Shown here: positions 36,046 through 43,638 of the stretch, piece by piece
Layout of the letters: each line of letters opens with the position of its first letter
How positions within the stretch are numbered: the stretch's first letter is position 1
The notes under the pieces: generated by a model
What the model was told of the DNA's origin: nothing
Database searches by the model: none
Seen by the model: only the letters and a program-made list of their open reading frames with translations
Source: Cyclobacteriaceae bacterium
GTDB lineage: Bacteria; Bacteroidota; Bacteroidia; Cytophagales; Cyclobacteriaceae
Assembly (NCBI GenBank): GCA_019638275.1
Contig: JAHBUC010000003.1
Span: 372,001-436,000, forward strand
DNA: 64,000 nt
Direction of reading: 5' to 3'
Made by a program: the position numbers and the translations under genes

Positions 36046-37346
36046 GCGGCTAGTCTGATACTTTTTATTTTCACCCGGCTCAGCAAAAACATGCCGATGA
36101 TAAAGAACGACATCAGCACAAGCGTACTGTTGCGCATGCTACCGGTTAATTGTTCAATCAGTCCATAGCTGAAGGTTCCCATTACAATTGATAGATTGAA
36201 GGTAACATCAAAGAAGCTGAAGTAGGAAGCGTGATCAACCGTGTCAGAGGGAATGATTTTGGAATAGGTAGCGCGCGATAAAGACTGAATTCCGCCCATT
36301 ACCAACCCAACTGTAAAAGCCAGCGCATAAAACTGGTATTCGTTGTAAACAAAATAAGCCGCTAGGCAAACCCCAATCCAGATGGCGATCATCGTCATCA
36401 ATGAAAGTTTATTACCTCTTCTTTCAGAGAAACGGGCAAATCCATACGCTCCAAATGCAGCCACCACCTGAATGATCAGCACCGTCATAATCAGTTTATC
36501 ATCTGCCAATTCCAACTCTTTAGAGCCAAAGGTTGCCGCCAGGTACATAACGGTTTGAACACCCATGTTAAAAAAGAAATAGGCTGCCAGGTATAAGCGA
36601 ATATTGGTTTGGATCTTCAACTCATTCCAAACCTTAAGGATTTCCCAATACCCGCCAATCAGCGCGATTAGTTTAGGCTTTCTGCCATAGGGGTTTTCAG
36701 GTAACACGGCAAACGGTATCTGAGAAAACCCAATCCACCACAAGCCTACCAGTAAAAAGGAAAACCGCGTAGCCTCACCGGCAGATGAAAATCCAAAAAA
36801 ATCATAAAACGTTATCTGAACAAGATTAAAGACCAGCAGAATAATACTACCATAATATCCCCACGAGTATCCCTTTGCACTGGTTCGGTCGTACCGGTCG
36901 GGCGAAGCTATTTCGGGTAAATAAGCATCATAAAACACAAGACTACCCGCATAACCAATGCTGGCGAGCATGCTGAATAAAATTGCCAGTTCAATGGTTT
37001 CTACTCCCTTAAAAAAGTACAATCCCATGCACGCCAACCCACCCATGTACACAAAAATTTTCATGAAAAATTTCTTCCGGCCAGTGTAATCGGCCATACC
37101 GGAAAGAAGGGGCAAAACCAGGGTAATGATTAAAAAAGATGCTGATAATGACCAGGAATACAGCACCGAGTTTACAATCGGGTAACCCAAAAAGGTAATT
37201 ACATCACTACCGGTTTTTGTAACGGCCACCGCCTGATAGTAAACCGGAAATATGGCGGATGTAATCACCAGTGAATACACAGAGTTTGCCCAGTCGTACA
37301 TGTACCAGGCCCGGAGGGTTTTAGGGTTATTCAGTTCAATGGCCAT
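36039..37346 (-). CDS. MFS transporter, UMF1 (Atg22-like) family
   Basis: The start is MAIELNNPKTLRAWYMYDWANS (435 residues); an upstream in-frame Met lies at the edge of the exbD terminator. The N-terminal WYMYDWANSVYSLVI motif is the hallmark of the UMF1/Atg22 group, and about 12 membrane segments follow, with a central charged loop and the MFS-type GMADYTGRKKFFMK between segments 2 and 3. Members are thought to export or take up small solutes such as amino acids, but the substrate is not predictable. It is read in the same direction as the exb operon, but a terminator separates them. Confidence 0.9.
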   Translation of the reverse strand: MAIELNNPKTLRAWYMYDWANSVYSLVITSAIFPVYYQAVAVTKTGSDVITFLGYPIVNSVLYSWSLSASFLIITLVLPLLSGMADYTGRKKFFMKIFVYMGGLACMGLYFFKGVETIELAILFSMLASIGYAGSLVFYDAYLPEIASPDRYDRTSAKGYSWGYYGSIILLVFNLVQITFYDFFGFSSAGEATRFSFLLVGLWWIGFSQIPFAVLPENPYGRKPKLIALIGGYWEILKVWNELKIQTNIRLYLAAYFFFNMGVQTVMYLAATFGSKELELADDKLIMTVLIIQVVAAFGAYGFARFSERRGNKLSLMTMIAIWIGVCLAAYFVYNEYQFYALAFTVGLVMGGIQSLSRATYSKIIPSDTVDHASYFSFFDVTFNLSIVMGTFSYGLIEQLTGSMRNSTLVLMSFFIIGMFLLSRVKIKSIRLAAQ

Positions 37347-37360
37347 AGCTGAGCAATAAA

Positions 37361-37392
37361 AAAACCCCACTCTTCGCTTTGAATGGGGTTTT
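37361..37392 (-). terminator. Rho-independent terminator of the exb operon
   Basis: AAAACCCCA and TGGGGTTTT pair across a 14-base loop. On the minus strand the hairpin is followed by TTTTTTTATT. It is 21 bp past the second exbD stop and ends 15 bp before the UMF1 start. Confidence 0.85.
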
Positions 37393-37413
37393 ACCTTCTA
37401 TGAAAAAACAAGA

Positions 37414-37878
37414 TTAGTTTTCAACTCGCCTCTGCAAGGTAGAATACAATAACAGACGGGCGTTGGCCTTTCGTAATTCGGTTTCTACGTCAGCGATAAT
37501 GCCTCGCTTTGCATCTATATCCACTTTCATGGAAACCGTCATCTGGTCGCGTTCAAACTCCTGAAGTTTGGCCTTCTCCTGGTTAACCCACTGAATAACA
37601 TCTTTTGGTTCAATGAACACATCATTCACCTGAATTTTTGGTTCTTTTCCAAATTCATCTGTTTTCTTGGGCTCACCAATATACATGTATGCTACCAGCG
37701 ATTTACGCGCCAGTTTCTTTAACATGGTGGCTTCCGGAAGTTGTTGCTTCACGTTGATGTTGGTTTCCCGCATCTGTGTGGTTACCATGAAAAAGAACAG
37801 CAACATGAACACCACATCAGGCATTGATGATGTTGGTATGTCCTGCTTTACGTTCGCCTTTTTCTTAAACTTCGACAT
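37414..37878 (-). CDS. exbD: Biopolymer transporter ExbD/TolR family (second copy)
   Basis: The 154-residue protein starts MSKFKKKANVKQDIPTSSM. A short basic cytoplasmic part is followed by one membrane segment (PDVVFMLLFFFMVTT) that holds the invariant Asp of the ExbD proton path, and a periplasmic domain. ExbD with ExbB turns the proton-motive force into motion for TonB-dependent transport. Its ATG follows the first ExbD stop by one base, so it is translationally coupled. It differs from the first copy in its periplasmic domain and has an unusual Lys-rich N-terminus. It ends the operon at a strong terminator. Confidence 0.92.
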   Translation of the reverse strand: MSKFKKKANVKQDIPTSSMPDVVFMLLFFFMVTTQMRETNINVKQQLPEATMLKKLARKSLVAYMYIGEPKKTDEFGKEPKIQVNDVFIEPKDVIQWVNQEKAKLQEFERDQMTVSMKVDIDAKRGIIADVETELRKANARLLLYSTLQRRVEN

Positions 37879-37879
37879 A

Positions 37880-38467
37880 TTAATTTCCTCCAGCTTTAGT
37901 AGGTTCTGCAATCGATAAGTTCATTGGATACTCAGGTGTACCATCCGGGCGCTTACCACGACCGATGTCATATAACCTGCGATTTTCAGGATCCATGAGA
38001 TCAGAAGATAGTTCAAGCCATTTTTTTACAGAAACACCTGCGTTATCCGCATAAATCTGATAGTAGGCCTTTTGAACCGCATCCAGTATTTCAATAAACT
38101 TCTTGTGACTTGTACCACGGTCAGTTTTATAAGATACGATTGCTTTCTCAGGGCTATCGGAAGAGTTTGGATCGGCACCGTTGTTCAACACAAATTCACG
38201 CACCATTTCCGACAGTTCCTCAGGAGTACCTGTAAAGGGGTTGCCTTCCACCAAAACATTATCAAAAGAGTTCACCTGAATTTTAAAAAGATTACGCTCC
38301 TGAATTTTAATATCCATGTCAGGAGGCAGCGCTTCCGGTGGTGGCGGAAGCTGAATTTGCAATCCGCGGTCGTTTGCAACAGTTGTGGTCACCAAAAAGA
38401 ACACCAGCAACAGAAACGCAATGTCGGCCATGGAAGCATTCGGAATATCAGGGGTTGCTCTAGGCAT
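37880..38467 (-). CDS. exbD: Biopolymer transporter ExbD/TolR family (first copy)
   Basis: The 195-residue protein has the ExbD membrane segment near 14-31 ([18 protein letters not shown]) with the conserved Asp15, then a longer than usual periplasmic domain that ends in an extension ([24 protein letters not shown]) absent from the second copy. Short [10 protein letters not shown] follows the membrane segment, a Pro-rich linker. It shares one base with the 38467-38841 gene. Two ExbD paralogues behind one ExbB is common in Bacteroidota; they probably form a heterodimeric stator. Confidence 0.92.
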   Translation of the reverse strand: MPRATPDIPNASMADIAFLLLVFFLVTTTVANDRGLQIQLPPPPEALPPDMDIKIQERNLFKIQVNSFDNVLVEGNPFTGTPEELSEMVREFVLNNGADPNSSDSPEKAIVSYKTDRGTSHKKFIEILDAVQKAYYQIYADNAGVSVKKWLELSSDLMDPENRRLYDIGRGKRPDGTPEYPMNLSIAEPTKAGGN

Positions 38468-38841
38468 TACTTTATAGCTTTATTGATTTCAGAATAGATC
38501 AATCCGATAACGGCAATTATTGCCGCCAGATAGAACATTATTAAACCTGCACCAACCAGTTTGGAAGTAGTTGCTGTAATACCTTTTGCTACCTGATCAG
38601 CGGTTAGTTCTGATCCTGCCAAAGCATAGGAGATTATAAACACCACAACCATTCCGGCTATGAAGATAAGCCCTTTCTTGAGCGCACCAGGAGAGTTTCC
38701 TGCGTGCATAAGGGGCAATACAATAGCAGCGACAACCGCCACTGCCAACAGTGCGTATGCTGTATACAAGCCGGCATCAACAGAGAAGATAGCCAATACC
38801 GCCAATACAATCGCAACCAATACAATTACAAAACCTTTCAT
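38467..38841 (-). CDS. Small integral membrane protein of the exb operon
   Basis: The 124-residue protein is almost wholly membrane: four hydrophobic segments (about 3-20, 24-45, 58-75 and 95-116) with short loops, and a basic end. I recognise no family with a known function. Its position between exbB and the two exbD genes, with a one-base overlap to the latter and a 6-bp gap to the former, shows it is made with the motor proteins and makes it a likely accessory subunit of the ExbBD complex. Confidence 0.8.
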   Translation of the reverse strand: MKGFVIVLVAIVLAVLAIFSVDAGLYTAYALLAVAVVAAIVLPLMHAGNSPGALKKGLIFIAGMVVVFIISYALAGSELTADQVAKGITATTSKLVGAGLIMFYLAAIIAVIGLIYSEINKAIK

Positions 38842-38847
38842 GTCAAA

Positions 38848-39642
38848 TTACTTTTGAGAAACTAACTTGTGCTTAACCAGAATATCCACCAATGAAATAG
38901 AAGCATCTTCCATTTCATTCACCAGTGAATCGATCTTAGACACGAGATAGTTATAAAATACCTGAAGCACCATACCTACTACCAGACCACCAACGGTTGT
39001 AGTCAAGGCCACTTTCATACCTTGTGCAACGATGTTTGGCGAAATATCACCAGCCGCTTCAATATCGGCAAATGCCTGCACCATACCCACAACCGTTCCG
39101 AAGAAACCAAGCATGGGACCAAGCGCAATGAACAATGAAATCCAGATAAGACCTTTTTCAAGTTTACCCATTTCAACGCCACCATAAGAAACGATTGACT
39201 TTTCAACCATATCTACACCTTCGGAGTAGCGCAACAGACCTTGTGTAAAGATAGAGGCTACCGGACCGCGTGTATTGCGGGTAACTTCAAGAGCAGCGTT
39301 TACACCGCCTTTAGCCAGTGAATCTTCAATCTGGCCTAATAATTTACGAGTATTGGTAGTGGCCAGGTTCAGGGTAATAATTCTTTCAATTGAGAATGCC
39401 AGACCAAGGATCAAACAAATAAGTACAGGGGTCATGAATGTAACACCACCTTCAATAAATTTTTGCTTAAGCACTTGGTGCATGGATTCATCCGAAGCGA
39501 CTTCAGTTTCTGCAGCAGCAGGCTGAACAGCCGTAGTTTGGGGCTCAGGGGTTGGCTCTACTGAAGTAGTGTCCTCCTGAGCGAAGAGAGTAGAGGTCGC
39601 CAGTACCCCTAAGAATGCAAGAATAGCGAATTGTTTTTTCAT
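38848..39642 (-). CDS. exbB: MotA/TolQ/ExbB proton channel family protein
   Basis: The 264-residue protein carries a signal peptide (MKKQFAILAFLGVLATSTLFAQ), a Pro/Ala/Glu/Thr-rich periplasmic stretch of about 40 residues, and then the ExbB core with three membrane segments (about 68-88, 165-187, 205-230). The core motifs are EKGLIWISLFIALGPMLGFFGTVVGM and VALTTTVGGLVVGMVLQVFYN, with the Thr residues of the proton path. The N-terminal extension with a cleavable signal is typical of Bacteroidota ExbB. It heads the four-gene operon and powers TonB-dependent import together with the ExbD proteins. A tonB gene is not in this operon. Confidence 0.93.
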   Translation of the reverse strand: MKKQFAILAFLGVLATSTLFAQEDTTSVEPTPEPQTTAVQPAAAETEVASDESMHQVLKQKFIEGGVTFMTPVLICLILGLAFSIERIITLNLATTNTRKLLGQIEDSLAKGGVNAALEVTRNTRGPVASIFTQGLLRYSEGVDMVEKSIVSYGGVEMGKLEKGLIWISLFIALGPMLGFFGTVVGMVQAFADIEAAGDISPNIVAQGMKVALTTTVGGLVVGMVLQVFYNYLVSKIDSLVNEMEDASISLVDILVKHKLVSQK

Positions 39643-39674
39643 AGTTTCAGGTTTAAAATACTATTTGGAAAGGC

Positions 39675-39682
39675 CAAAATTA
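39675..39682 (-). promoter_or_regulatory. -7 element (TAATTTTG) of the exb operon promoter
   Basis: On the minus strand TAATTTTG fits TAnnTTTG and lies 33 bp before the exbB start. A small inverted repeat TCGAT-TT-ATCGA (39692-39703) sits just upstream and overlaps the region where the -33 element should be, so it could be an operator. No clear -33 TTG is visible. Confidence 0.45.
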
Positions 39683-39730
39683 AACGTTTTGTCGATTTAT
39701 CGATATTTTTTAAAAAATTTTTATGCTGGC

Positions 39731-39772
39731 GGCAAAAACCTCTATCGATTTAGGTGAATAATGGTTTTTGCC
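39731..39772. repeat. Inverted repeat upstream of the exb promoter
   Basis: GGCAAAAACC (39731-39740) and GGTTTTTGCC (39763-39772) are perfect 10-bp arms separated by 22 bp. The spacer is AT-rich. The repeat lies about 50-90 bp upstream of the predicted exb transcription start. It could be a regulator site or a hairpin in read-through RNA; there is no T-run, so it is not a terminator. Confidence 0.5.
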
Positions 39773-39835
39773 AAATAAAGTCACATTTCGCGTTAACCTA
39801 TACTTGCCACCCTAACTAATTGAAAACCACCCGAA

Positions 39836-39861
39836 ATGAAAAATCCCGTTATACACGGGAT
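39836..39861 (-). terminator. Terminator of the tRNA-Ser transcript
   Basis: ATCCCGT and ACGGGAT form a perfect 7-bp stem over a five-base loop. On the minus strand it is followed by TTTTTCATTT. It lies past both tRNA-Ser and its partial copy, so the copy is probably inside the primary transcript. Confidence 0.75.
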
Positions 39862-39870
39862 AATGGTATG

Positions 39871-39934
39871 CGGAGAGAGAGGGATTCTCCCGGAAGGGAT
39901 GCCTACGGCAGAACCCTCGATACCGTTTCCGGTA
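39871..39934 (-). pseudogene. Partial tRNA-Ser copy split by a 23-bp insert
   Basis: 39871-39887 and 39911-39934 repeat, base for base, the 3' 41 bases of the tRNA-Ser gene at 39964 (acceptor 3' strand, T arm, variable arm). Between them is a 23-bp insert (39888-39910) that splits the T-loop TTC/GAA. The insert consists of two small hairpins, TCCC-GGAA-GGGA and TGCC-TAC-GGCA. The D arm and anticodon are missing, so it cannot give a tRNA. Confidence 0.8.
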
Positions 39935-39963
39935 ACGAGATAAATGATTGTTAAAACGATATG

Positions 39964-40050
39964 CGGAGAGAGAGGGATTCGAACCCTCGATACCGTTTCC
40001 GGTATACACACTTTCCAGGCGTGCTCCTTCAACCACTCGGACACCTCTCC
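39964..40050 (-). tRNA. tRNA-Ser (anticodon GGA)
   Basis: The 87-base gene folds into a class II tRNA. Acceptor GGAGAGG pairs with TCTCTCC (last pair G-U), discriminator G; the anticodon stem CACGC/GTGTG holds loop CTGGAAA with anticodon GGA (40014-40016); a long variable arm TACCGGAAACGGTA follows, then the T arm GAGGG-TTCGAAT-CCCTC. CCA is not encoded. It reads UCC/UCU serine codons. A candidate promoter with one mismatch to TAnnTTTG (TTTATTTG on the minus strand) lies about 20 bp upstream. Confidence 0.97.
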
Positions 40051-40107
40051 GGTTGAAATGGGACGCAAATAAATTAAGAAAATACAGGCTTTCCAAGCTG
40101 TTACAAA

Positions 40108-41172
40108 TCAGGACGAAAGTTCGCCTGCCAGGTTTTGCTCAACCAATCTTTTACAGGTTTCAGCGTCATAACTCCCCAATAGAACCATAAGCTTGGTCAA
40201 GGCAGCTTCGGTGGTCATGTCTGCCCCACTTAAAACCCCGGCCTTCATCAACTCCTTGCTGGTTTCATATTTGCCCTGTACTACCATGCCACCCGGGCAT
40301 TGCGAAACATTGACTACAATGACGCCTCGTTTAACGGCTTGTTCCAAAGAAGTAATTAACCAGGGGATTGTTGGCGCATTTCCCGAGCCATATGTTTCAA
40401 GAATAACAGCCTTTAGTGAGGTGTTGCTGAACACCGATTGTACTACCTGCTCGGAAATACCCGGGAATAATTTCAGAATGGCGATGGATGAATCCAGTTT
40501 GGTATGAAGTGCTAATTCACGTTTATCCATCTTCCTGATAGCCCCATAGTTATAATCAATTTTTACACCTGCTTTTGCCAGCGCAGGATAATTGCCCGAA
40601 TCAAACGCATCAAACTGCATGCTCTCCACTTTCTTTGAACGGTTGCCACGCAGCAACTCATAATCGAAATAAATGCAAACTTCAGGAACAATTGCGCAGC
40701 CATCTCTTTTTGCCGCAGCAATTTCCAATGCGGTAATCAAATTTTCACGGGCATCGGAGCGTGGATCTATAATCGGCAATTGTGCCCCGGTAAGGATAAC
40801 CGGCTTGTTCAGTCCTTCCAGCATAAAACTTAATGCGGAAGCTGTGTAGGCCATCGTGTCAGTACCATGCAAAATTACAAAGCCGTCATGCTCAACATAA
40901 TTATTATTTATAACATCGGCCAGCAATTTCCAATGCTCCGGACTTACATTGGATGAATCGATTGGTTTTTCAAATGAGAATACAGTAAATGCTAATCCAA
41001 GATTACGGATTGTAGGTAAATGCTCCACAATAGAAGAAAAATCAAAGGGAATCAACGCACCCGATGCATCATGCGTCATACCAAACGTGCCACCAGTATA
41101 AATAATGAGTACACGCGCACGTGCGGTTTCGGGAGATTGGACTCCGCTTACCTGAATTTGCTTAACCTTCAT
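40108..41172 (-). CDS. Type I L-asparaginase
   Basis: I start it at MKVKQIQVSG (354 residues), 11 bp inside the end of the TatD gene; an upstream in-frame Met would overlap further. Catalytic signatures of the asparaginase family are YTGGTFGM (first Thr nucleophile) and LHGTDTMAYTASALSFM (second Thr-Asp pair), followed by the Lys-containing GAQLPI segment. The lack of a signal peptide and the PRSDARENL motif fit the cytoplasmic type I enzyme, which converts asparagine to aspartate and ammonia. It ends the 46012-40108 operon; the tRNA-Ser gene follows 57 bp later on the same strand. Confidence 0.92.
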   Translation of the reverse strand: MKVKQIQVSGVQSPETARARVLIIYTGGTFGMTHDASGALIPFDFSSIVEHLPTIRNLGLAFTVFSFEKPIDSSNVSPEHWKLLADVINNNYVEHDGFVILHGTDTMAYTASALSFMLEGLNKPVILTGAQLPIIDPRSDARENLITALEIAAAKRDGCAIVPEVCIYFDYELLRGNRSKKVESMQFDAFDSGNYPALAKAGVKIDYNYGAIRKMDKRELALHTKLDSSIAILKLFPGISEQVVQSVFSNTSLKAVILETYGSGNAPTIPWLITSLEQAVKRGVIVVNVSQCPGGMVVQGKYETSKELMKAGVLSGADMTTEAALTKLMVLLGSYDAETCKRLVEQNLAGELSS

Positions 41173-41941
41173 CTGATTTAAAAAGTGCTGCTGCGTTTTG
41201 AGATGTAATCCGTTGAAGTTCATCCAAAGATATATTTTTTACCTGAGCCACTTTAGTGGCAATCAACGGAATATAAGCAGGTTCATTTCGCTTTCCGCGA
41301 TGCGGAACGGGAGCCAGGTATGGACTGTCGGTCTCCAACACAATTTTGGTAATATCCATCTGCGGGATAACATCATCTAGTCCACCTTTTTTAAACGTGG
41401 CGACTCCTCCCAATCCCAAATAAAAACCCAAGCTGGTTATTCGCTTTGCCTGCTCAGCCGTTCCGGTAAAGCAATGAAACACTCCGCTCAAAGTACCATC
41501 TTGTAATTCTTCAACCAGCTTAATGGTTTGGTCCAAACTCTCGCGACTATGAATCACAATCGGAACTTCGTGTTGCTTCGCCCAATTCGCCTGGATGCGA
41601 AAGGCTTCTTGTTGCTGCTCCCAAAACGTTTTATCCCAATACAAATCAGTTCCCATTTCACCGATGGCCACAAATGATCTTTTCGCTAGCCACGATTCAA
41701 CAACATAGAGCTCCTTCTCAAAATCCTTTTTGACAGAACACGGATGAAGCCCCATCATAGCAAAACAAGCTCCCTTTGCTCTTTCTTCCAACGCAAGCAT
41801 CCGGTCAATTGAAGTGGAGTCGATATTGGGTAGATAGACTTTTTCAACGCCTGCCTGTTGGGCCCGTGTAAGCATATCCGTACGATCGGTATCAAACTCC
41901 TCCAGGTAAATATGCGCGTGTGTATCCGTCCAGAAATTCAT
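41162..41941 (-). CDS. TatD family metal-dependent hydrolase
   Basis: The 259-residue TIM-barrel protein has the TatD metal ligands in order: THAHI (two His), the Glu of GEMGTDLYWD, His of VIHSRES, His of FHCFTG and the Asp of ETDSPYLAP followed by PHRGKRNEP. All are intact. TatD enzymes are 3'-5' exonucleases or D-aminoacyl-tRNA-related hydrolases active on nucleic acids. It overlaps its upstream neighbour by 4 bp and the asparaginase gene by 11 bp, so translation is coupled. The functional link to glycan genes upstream is not clear. Confidence 0.93.
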   Translation of the reverse strand: MNFWTDTHAHIYLEEFDTDRTDMLTRAQQAGVEKVYLPNIDSTSIDRMLALEERAKGACFAMMGLHPCSVKKDFEKELYVVESWLAKRSFVAIGEMGTDLYWDKTFWEQQQEAFRIQANWAKQHEVPIVIHSRESLDQTIKLVEELQDGTLSGVFHCFTGTAEQAKRITSLGFYLGLGGVATFKKGGLDDVIPQMDITKIVLETDSPYLAPVPHRGKRNEPAYIPLIATKVAQVKNISLDELQRITSQNAAALFKSDEG

Positions 41942-42993
41942 GCTTGCAAATATGAAGCTAAAGCTTGCTTCAAGCGATCATCATCACTAAAATAGTTTTC
42001 AAACCCGGTATACTTTTCAGACTCATCCAATGCATGAGCCAGCGAAAATGCTTTTTGTTCCATGAAATATGCTACCTGCAATTCCTTGAATCGATGCGCC
42101 AGGTATTCCTGCTCGGTTTGCCCAGAGGTAGGAACAAAGATGGCCTTCTTGCCAAGCCTGGCCAAATCCATAATAGTACTGTAACCGGAACGCGACAAAA
42201 CTATCTTAGAAGCAGCCATCGCTTCACTCAGTTTTTCACCATTTAAATGATCAGCCACTTCTACCCCATCGGCAATCATTTTACGTTCCATGCCCATTAC
42301 ACCACGTATAATCAACGCCTTCAAACCCGACTTAGTAACCTCCCGAATAACAAGCTGCTCAAAAAATGTCCGTTGAGGTTCCGGACCTGAAATAACAGCA
42401 AGCAAATCATACTTAATAGTTTTAGGATTGGCACTCAAACGTGAAAGTGGCCCTACAAACTTTATCTGTTGATTTTCTGTTCGGGATAATTTCCCACTCA
42501 ATATTGATCCTGGAAAGTCAGGCACCCAGCATTCTGAAAATCGTTTGATAAAAATATGCGTCACATAATTTGCAAACACAGCTAACCACCCCCATCCTGC
42601 AGGAGCAACCAGGTTGAGTTGATGTGTAATGAAAACAGAAGGCACCTTGCTGGAATAGCACCCGTATCGGTTATCAGAAATAACGAAATTAATTTGATGT
42701 TTCTCAACCAACTTTTCGGTTGCTGAATTTTCTTTCAGCACAGCGATAAGAAACTTTGGTGCTTGCAAAGCCAATTTAATCATCATGGAACCCGATGCAG
42801 GGTAGGTTGGCTGATAGCCGGGGAGTTCTTCAAATTTCAGTTGAGGAAATTCCTGCTTTAGTAATGCAAGCGAAGCGCCTGATCCGGCAAGTATCACTTC
42901 ACATCCAAACTCGTGTAATACCCTGATAACAGGAATACACCGGGTAGCATGGCCAAGCCCCCAATCGAGTGGCGCTACTAACACACGCTTCAT
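41938..42993 (-). CDS. Glycosyltransferase, MurG/GT28-like GT-B fold
   Basis: The 351-residue protein has a GT-B architecture. The N-terminal MKRVLVAPLDWGLGHATRCIPV contains the Gly-rich loop GLGHATR that in MurG/PseG-like enzymes contacts phosphate. A C-terminal domain with ILSRSGYSTIMDLARLGKKAIFVPTSGQTEQEYLAHR matches the donor nucleotide-sugar site of GT28 enzymes. It probably transfers a sugar on a lipid carrier, but acceptor and donor are not known. It is coupled by 4-bp overlaps to a polysaccharide deacetylase upstream and TatD downstream, which supports a cell-surface glycan role. Confidence 0.85.
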   Translation of the reverse strand: MKRVLVAPLDWGLGHATRCIPVIRVLHEFGCEVILAGSGASLALLKQEFPQLKFEELPGYQPTYPASGSMMIKLALQAPKFLIAVLKENSATEKLVEKHQINFVISDNRYGCYSSKVPSVFITHQLNLVAPAGWGWLAVFANYVTHIFIKRFSECWVPDFPGSILSGKLSRTENQQIKFVGPLSRLSANPKTIKYDLLAVISGPEPQRTFFEQLVIREVTKSGLKALIIRGVMGMERKMIADGVEVADHLNGEKLSEAMAASKIVLSRSGYSTIMDLARLGKKAIFVPTSGQTEQEYLAHRFKELQVAYFMEQKAFSLAHALDESEKYTGFENYFSDDDRLKQALASYLQA

Positions 42994-43625
42994 TGCGGGA
43001 TAACATTAAACGAATAGCCCTTTTCTAAAAAGTGTTCAATGTAACGGGGCAACACAAACGACAGGTTACGGTCGGCTTTATAGCTATCATGAAAAACAAC
43101 TATTGACCCGTTGCGTGTGGCTCCGATTGAGCCTTTCAGGCAGGCATGTTGCGAAATACGCTGATCGTAATCCTGTGTAAGCACATCCCACATAATTAAA
43201 GAAAAGGAAGGCAAAGCCTTGATCTGTGCACGCGTAATCCTTCCATAGGGAGGCCTGAATAAATTTATCTCAGCATTTGGCTTATCTGACACTTCAGCCA
43301 TTATGGTTGAACATTGGTGCGTGTTGTTAATATAGTGATCAACTTCAGTTTGCCAGCCATTGAGGTGATTAAAGGTGTGATTGCCCACAACATGCCCTTC
43401 ATCTATAATTCGTTTAAAGACATGTGGATGTTTACGCACATTATCACCAATACAAAAAAAAGTGCCCTTCAGGTTATAGCGCTTTAAAACATCCAGTACA
43501 AAATCGGTAGGGCCGGGTACGGGGCCATCATCAAATGTGAGGTAAATCGATTTTACATCCGTTGGAATTCTCCAGGTAAGTTTCGGGTACAGCAGCGGAA
43601 GAAAAAATGGTGTTCGGTAAACCAT
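42990..43625 (-). CDS. Polysaccharide deacetylase (NodB/CE4) family protein
   Basis: The 211-residue protein contains all five CE4 motifs: TFDDGP (catalytic base Asp and metal Asp), HTFNH (two metal His), RPPYGR, DVLTQDYDQ and IVVFHDS. It should remove N-acetyl groups from a GlcNAc-containing polymer such as peptidoglycan or a surface glycan. It begins with an unusual hydrophobic-basic stretch (MVYRTPFFLPLLYPKLTW) that is not a standard signal peptide, so export is uncertain; the enzyme may be anchored or cytoplasmic. It is coupled to the downstream glycosyltransferase (4-bp overlap) and follows the PP2C gene by 13 bp. Confidence 0.92.
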   Translation of the reverse strand: MVYRTPFFLPLLYPKLTWRIPTDVKSIYLTFDDGPVPGPTDFVLDVLKRYNLKGTFFCIGDNVRKHPHVFKRIIDEGHVVGNHTFNHLNGWQTEVDHYINNTHQCSTIMAEVSDKPNAEINLFRPPYGRITRAQIKALPSFSLIMWDVLTQDYDQRISQHACLKGSIGATRNGSIVVFHDSYKADRNLSFVLPRYIEHFLEKGYSFNVIPQ

Positions 43626-43638
43626 AACACATAAGCGG

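Noticed and set aside
39793..40190. Three overlapping open frames across the tRNA-Ser gene and its copy
   Set aside because: They read through the tRNA sequence; the peptide [20 protein letters not shown] is a typical false translation of tRNA-Ser.
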